Assembly: GCA_022653075.1 (NCBI GenBank)
Contig: JALCSB010000011.1
Span: 41,626-105,625, forward strand
DNA from: Intestinimonas sp.
GTDB taxonomy: Bacteria; Bacillota; Clostridia; Oscillospirales; Oscillospiraceae
Direction: 5' to 3'
DNA: 64,000 nt
Shown: positions 61,498 through 64,000 of the stretch, one piece after another
Layout: each line of letters begins with the position of its first letter
Position numbering within the stretch: the first letter of the stretch is position 1
Translations under genes and position numbers: made by a program
Notes under the pieces: model-generated
What the model saw: the letters and a program-made list of their open reading frames with translations, nothing else
Database searches by the model: none
Told to the model about the DNA's origin: nothing

Positions 61498-62274
61498 TCA
61501 AACGCGGATGGCAGCGTACCGGTTATGTTCCAGCAATTCTTCCGCCAGCCCTTGATAGGCCTCTGCGCCACGGGAGAGCGGATCGTATGCACAAACCGGC
61601 TTTCCATGGCTGGGCGCTTCTGATAACCGCACGTTCCGGGGAATAACGGTGGCAAAGACTCCACCTGGAAAATGGCGCTTGACTTCTTCAGCCACCTGCA
61701 TGGAGAGATTGGTTCGCCCATCATACATGGTAAGCACCAGACCCTCTAGCTCTAGAGGTGGATTTAGAGACCGTTTTACAATACGCACTGTGGACAAAAG
61801 ATCGGACAAACCCTCCAGTGCGTAGTATTCACACTGGACCGGCACCAAGACAGTATCCGCCGCACACAGTGCATTCAGCGTCAGAAGTTCCAGAGAAGGG
61901 GGACAGTCAATAAAGATATAGTCATAATTCCCACTTAGGCTGGCTAATGCATCCTTTAATAAGTATTCCCGCCGGGGCAGGCCAATCATCTCTACCGTGG
62001 CACCGGCCAGCGATTTATTGGCCGGAATCACATCTGCCCACTTGGTCTGACGAATGGCCTTACGGCTTTCCGCACCATTAATGAGTACATCATAAATGGA
62101 TGGGGCGGCTCCAGCTTTATCCACGCCTAGGCCGGACGTGGTGTTGGCCTGTGGGTCAAAATCGCAGACCAGTATTCGGATGCCCAGACTGTTGAGCGCA
62201 GCGGCCAGATTGACGCACGTGGTGGTTTTACCGACGCCACCTTTCTGGTTGACAATTGCAATTGTTTTTGCCAT
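61498..62274 (-). CDS. parA: ParA/Soj ATPase
   Basis: MAKTIAIVNQKGGVGKTTTCVNLAAALNSLGIRILVCDFDPQANTTSGLG. Start corrected to 62274 because the promoter overlaps the track's N-terminal extension. Confidence 0.96.
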   Translation of the reverse strand: MAKTIAIVNQKGGVGKTTTCVNLAAALNSLGIRILVCDFDPQANTTSGLGVDKAGAAPSIYDVLINGAESRKAIRQTKWADVIPANKSLAGATVEMIGLPRREYLLKDALASLSGNYDYIFIDCPPSLELLTLNALCAADTVLVPVQCEYYALEGLSDLLSTVRIVKRSLNPPLELEGLVLTMYDGRTNLSMQVAEEVKRHFPGGVFATVIPRNVRLSEAPSHGKPVCAYDPLSRGAEAYQGLAEELLEHNRYAAIRV

Positions 62275-62322
62275 ATGGCACCCGCTTTCTATCAATCCGA
62301 CAAATAGATAATTATTAAATCT

Positions 62323-62351
62323 ATTATAATGCGTACCCTTTACCAATTCAA
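62323..62351 (-). promoter_or_regulatory. Promoter for parA-parB operon
   Basis: Minus strand TTGAAT-17 nt-TATAAT, about 50 bp upstream of the parA ATG. Confidence 0.8.
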
Positions 62352-62452
62352 CCGCTTTTCAACAAAACAGGGAAAAAGAAATAAATAGCATAATGTGTTG
62401 TGACCGTTAAAAATATATAAAAAGGATAAAAACTAAAATCCGTACAGTACAT

Positions 62453-62485
62453 AAAAAAATCGGATGTTTCACGTGAAACATCCGA
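62453..62485. promoter_or_regulatory. parS: Perfect parS within an extended 26-bp palindrome that also looks like a noc terminator
   Basis: TCGGA-TGTTTCACGTGAAACA-TCCGA at 62460-62485; A7 at 62453-62459 is T7 on the minus strand. Confidence 0.93.
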
Positions 62486-62512
62486 GAAAGGAAGAAGAAA
62501 TAAATAAAAGGA

Positions 62513-63322
62513 TTAGGACTGTGCATTACGTGGGATACGAATAGTTAGTAAAATGGCATCCTTTGTATCAGTGCGGCCACATTCAGCCGCAACTCCGGCC
62601 TGCTTCATTAAAGTAAGGCCACGGTTTACCGTATTCAGAAATAACCGTACATCACGAATGACATATGTAGGTACACGCTTTCGAGGTACCGCAGGAGACA
62701 GAAGACCATCAATATAGCTTTCAAGAGCAGCTACAGTCAAATGGTGAGCTACCGCATAGCGCAGCGTGTCCATGAGCAGCGCAGGGTCCTCGATACGCAA
62801 CAAAGCGCGTGCATGGCGCTCCGTCATTCCATGCTCTCGGAGAAGAACCAATGCCTCAGGAGGTAGCTTTAACAGCCGAAGCTTATTGGCTACGGCGGAC
62901 TGAGACTTCCCAATACGGCGCGCGGCTTCCTCCTGGGAGAGATGACAGGTAGTGATGAGACGTTCCAGGGCCAGCGCCTCTTCCCAAAAATCCAGATCAC
63001 GGCGCTGCAGATTTTCCACCAAAGCCAACAGCGAGGAATTCACTTCATCTACATCTACTACGATACAAGGTACTTCAGTCAAACCGGCCAATCCAGCGGC
63101 CCGTAAACGACGTTCCCCGGAAATCAGCTCGAAACCGCTGGATGCTCTCCGTACAGAGAGTGGCTGTAAAATACCGTGTTCCCGAATACTAGCGGCCAGC
63201 TCCGCCAACTCGTCCTCAAGAAACTGTTTCCGCGGCTGGGACGGGTTCGGGTGCAGGGAGCAAATGGGAAGAAAAAGCACACGGCCTGTCTCAAAAAATC
63301 CCTTTTTACGCAGCAACGGCAT
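62513..63322 (-). CDS. noc: Nucleoid occlusion protein Noc (ParB paralogue)
   Basis: ICSLHPNPSQPRKQFLEDELAELAASIREHGILQPLSVRR; ISGERRLRAAGLAGL; start MPLLRKKGFF preceded by GGAAGGAG; next to parA-parB. Confidence 0.9.
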   Translation of the reverse strand: MPLLRKKGFFETGRVLFLPICSLHPNPSQPRKQFLEDELAELAASIREHGILQPLSVRRASSGFELISGERRLRAAGLAGLTEVPCIVVDVDEVNSSLLALVENLQRRDLDFWEEALALERLITTCHLSQEEAARRIGKSQSAVANKLRLLKLPPEALVLLREHGMTERHARALLRIEDPALLMDTLRYAVAHHLTVAALESYIDGLLSPAVPRKRVPTYVIRDVRLFLNTVNRGLTLMKQAGVAAECGRTDTKDAILLTIRIPRNAQS

Positions 63323-63890
63323 AGTTATACAACTCCTTCCCACACCAGTTAACCATATTTTACCATATTAAAATGAAAAAGAAAAAGAAGCTTGTCGACG
63401 GAAAATATTTAACATATCATTCTATATAGTTATTTCCCGGGACGCGAAGAAAAAGAGAACTTCCCATAAAAAATATCCATATTTCCCATAATATAAGTAT
63501 AGCTTTACCCTGCCGGGACAGACTATACGCCGAAGGGAACGTATTTGGATTTCCTTCAAATTAAAATTGTTGAAAACCACTGCCAATTAGTGATTAATTA
63601 GAACCACTAATCGCGGTACTATACCATATAAATAAAGGAAGAAGCGGTTGGCCAGTGGTTCAATACAAAGAGTCTACGGTAGAGGAACAAAGAAAATATG
63701 GCGAAGTCGACAGCCCTGTCTGGTCTGACCGTAAAGCGAAGGGAGGGATATGCGGCTAAAGGTTGCTCGCCTTAAACCAAACAGAGAAAAACATAAGGTC
63801 TATATATAGTAGAAGGAAAAAGAAAAAAGTCAAATATATAGCCGAAAGAGCGACTTATAAAATTATATGCCGGAAAATCGGAAAAAAGAG

Positions 63891-63919
63891 TTGACAAGTG
63901 GGCGGGAGTTTGGTATATT
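63891..63919 (+). promoter_or_regulatory. Strong sigma-A promoter, probably the first of tandem rRNA-operon promoters
   Basis: TTGACA-17 nt-TATATT; a second TTGA begins at 63997 at the window edge. Confidence 0.7.
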
Positions 63920-64000
63920 AGTCAAGCGCTCAACGAGCGGGGCACCTCGGAGGGGAGAGGCCGGTGAGAAACCGGATGACCGGAAGAAAAAAGTGCTTGA

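Overview
The window is an origin-proximal chromosomal segment of a GC-rich, low-similarity-to-Bacillus Clostridia-type Firmicute. An Oscillospiraceae-like butyrate producer is an inference from gene content. All genes are called by eye from the supplied translations; no database search was run. Leftward of the origin on the minus strand lie dnaA-dnaN-S4-recF-remB-like-gyrB-gyrA. Rightward on the plus strand lie rpmH-rnpA-yidD-yidC-jag-(Orn/Lys/Arg decarboxylase)-darA-holB-yaaT. oriC is placed in the dnaA-dnaN gap, which has a DnaA-box cluster plus a DnaA-trio-like tract. Further right, a ~15 kb block (48.5-63.3 kb) runs entirely toward the origin: a beta-helix-type lipoprotein, aspS, hisS with a T-box leader, mgsA, minD, rsmG, a WG/SLH-like protein, serS, parB, parA and noc. 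It is followed by a strong promoter, and the start of a second one, at the right edge, probably leading an rRNA operon. The left part holds rel, recJ, an M42 peptidase, ftsH, rlmB, a BMP-type nucleoside ABC transporter with xpt, an SLH-GH18 protein, a YitT protein, a CoA-transferase, degV, rpsT, gpr, nfnAB, a CofE-like protein, glyS, an LTA-synthase-like protein and rnhA. The most unusual items are: (i) a P-type-ATPase-like membrane protein (9.8-12.2 kb) whose phosphorylation motif DKTGTLTxG reads NDTDLFPPG, fused to an acidic 12-aa tandem repeat; (ii) a perfect parS embedded in a Rho-independent terminator of noc, with a second near-parS immediately upstream of serS; (iii) a recognisable DnaA-trio/DnaA-box arrangement; (iv) a T-box with an apparent Asp specifier before hisS-aspS. 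No CRISPR, tRNA, complete rRNA or mobile element was seen.
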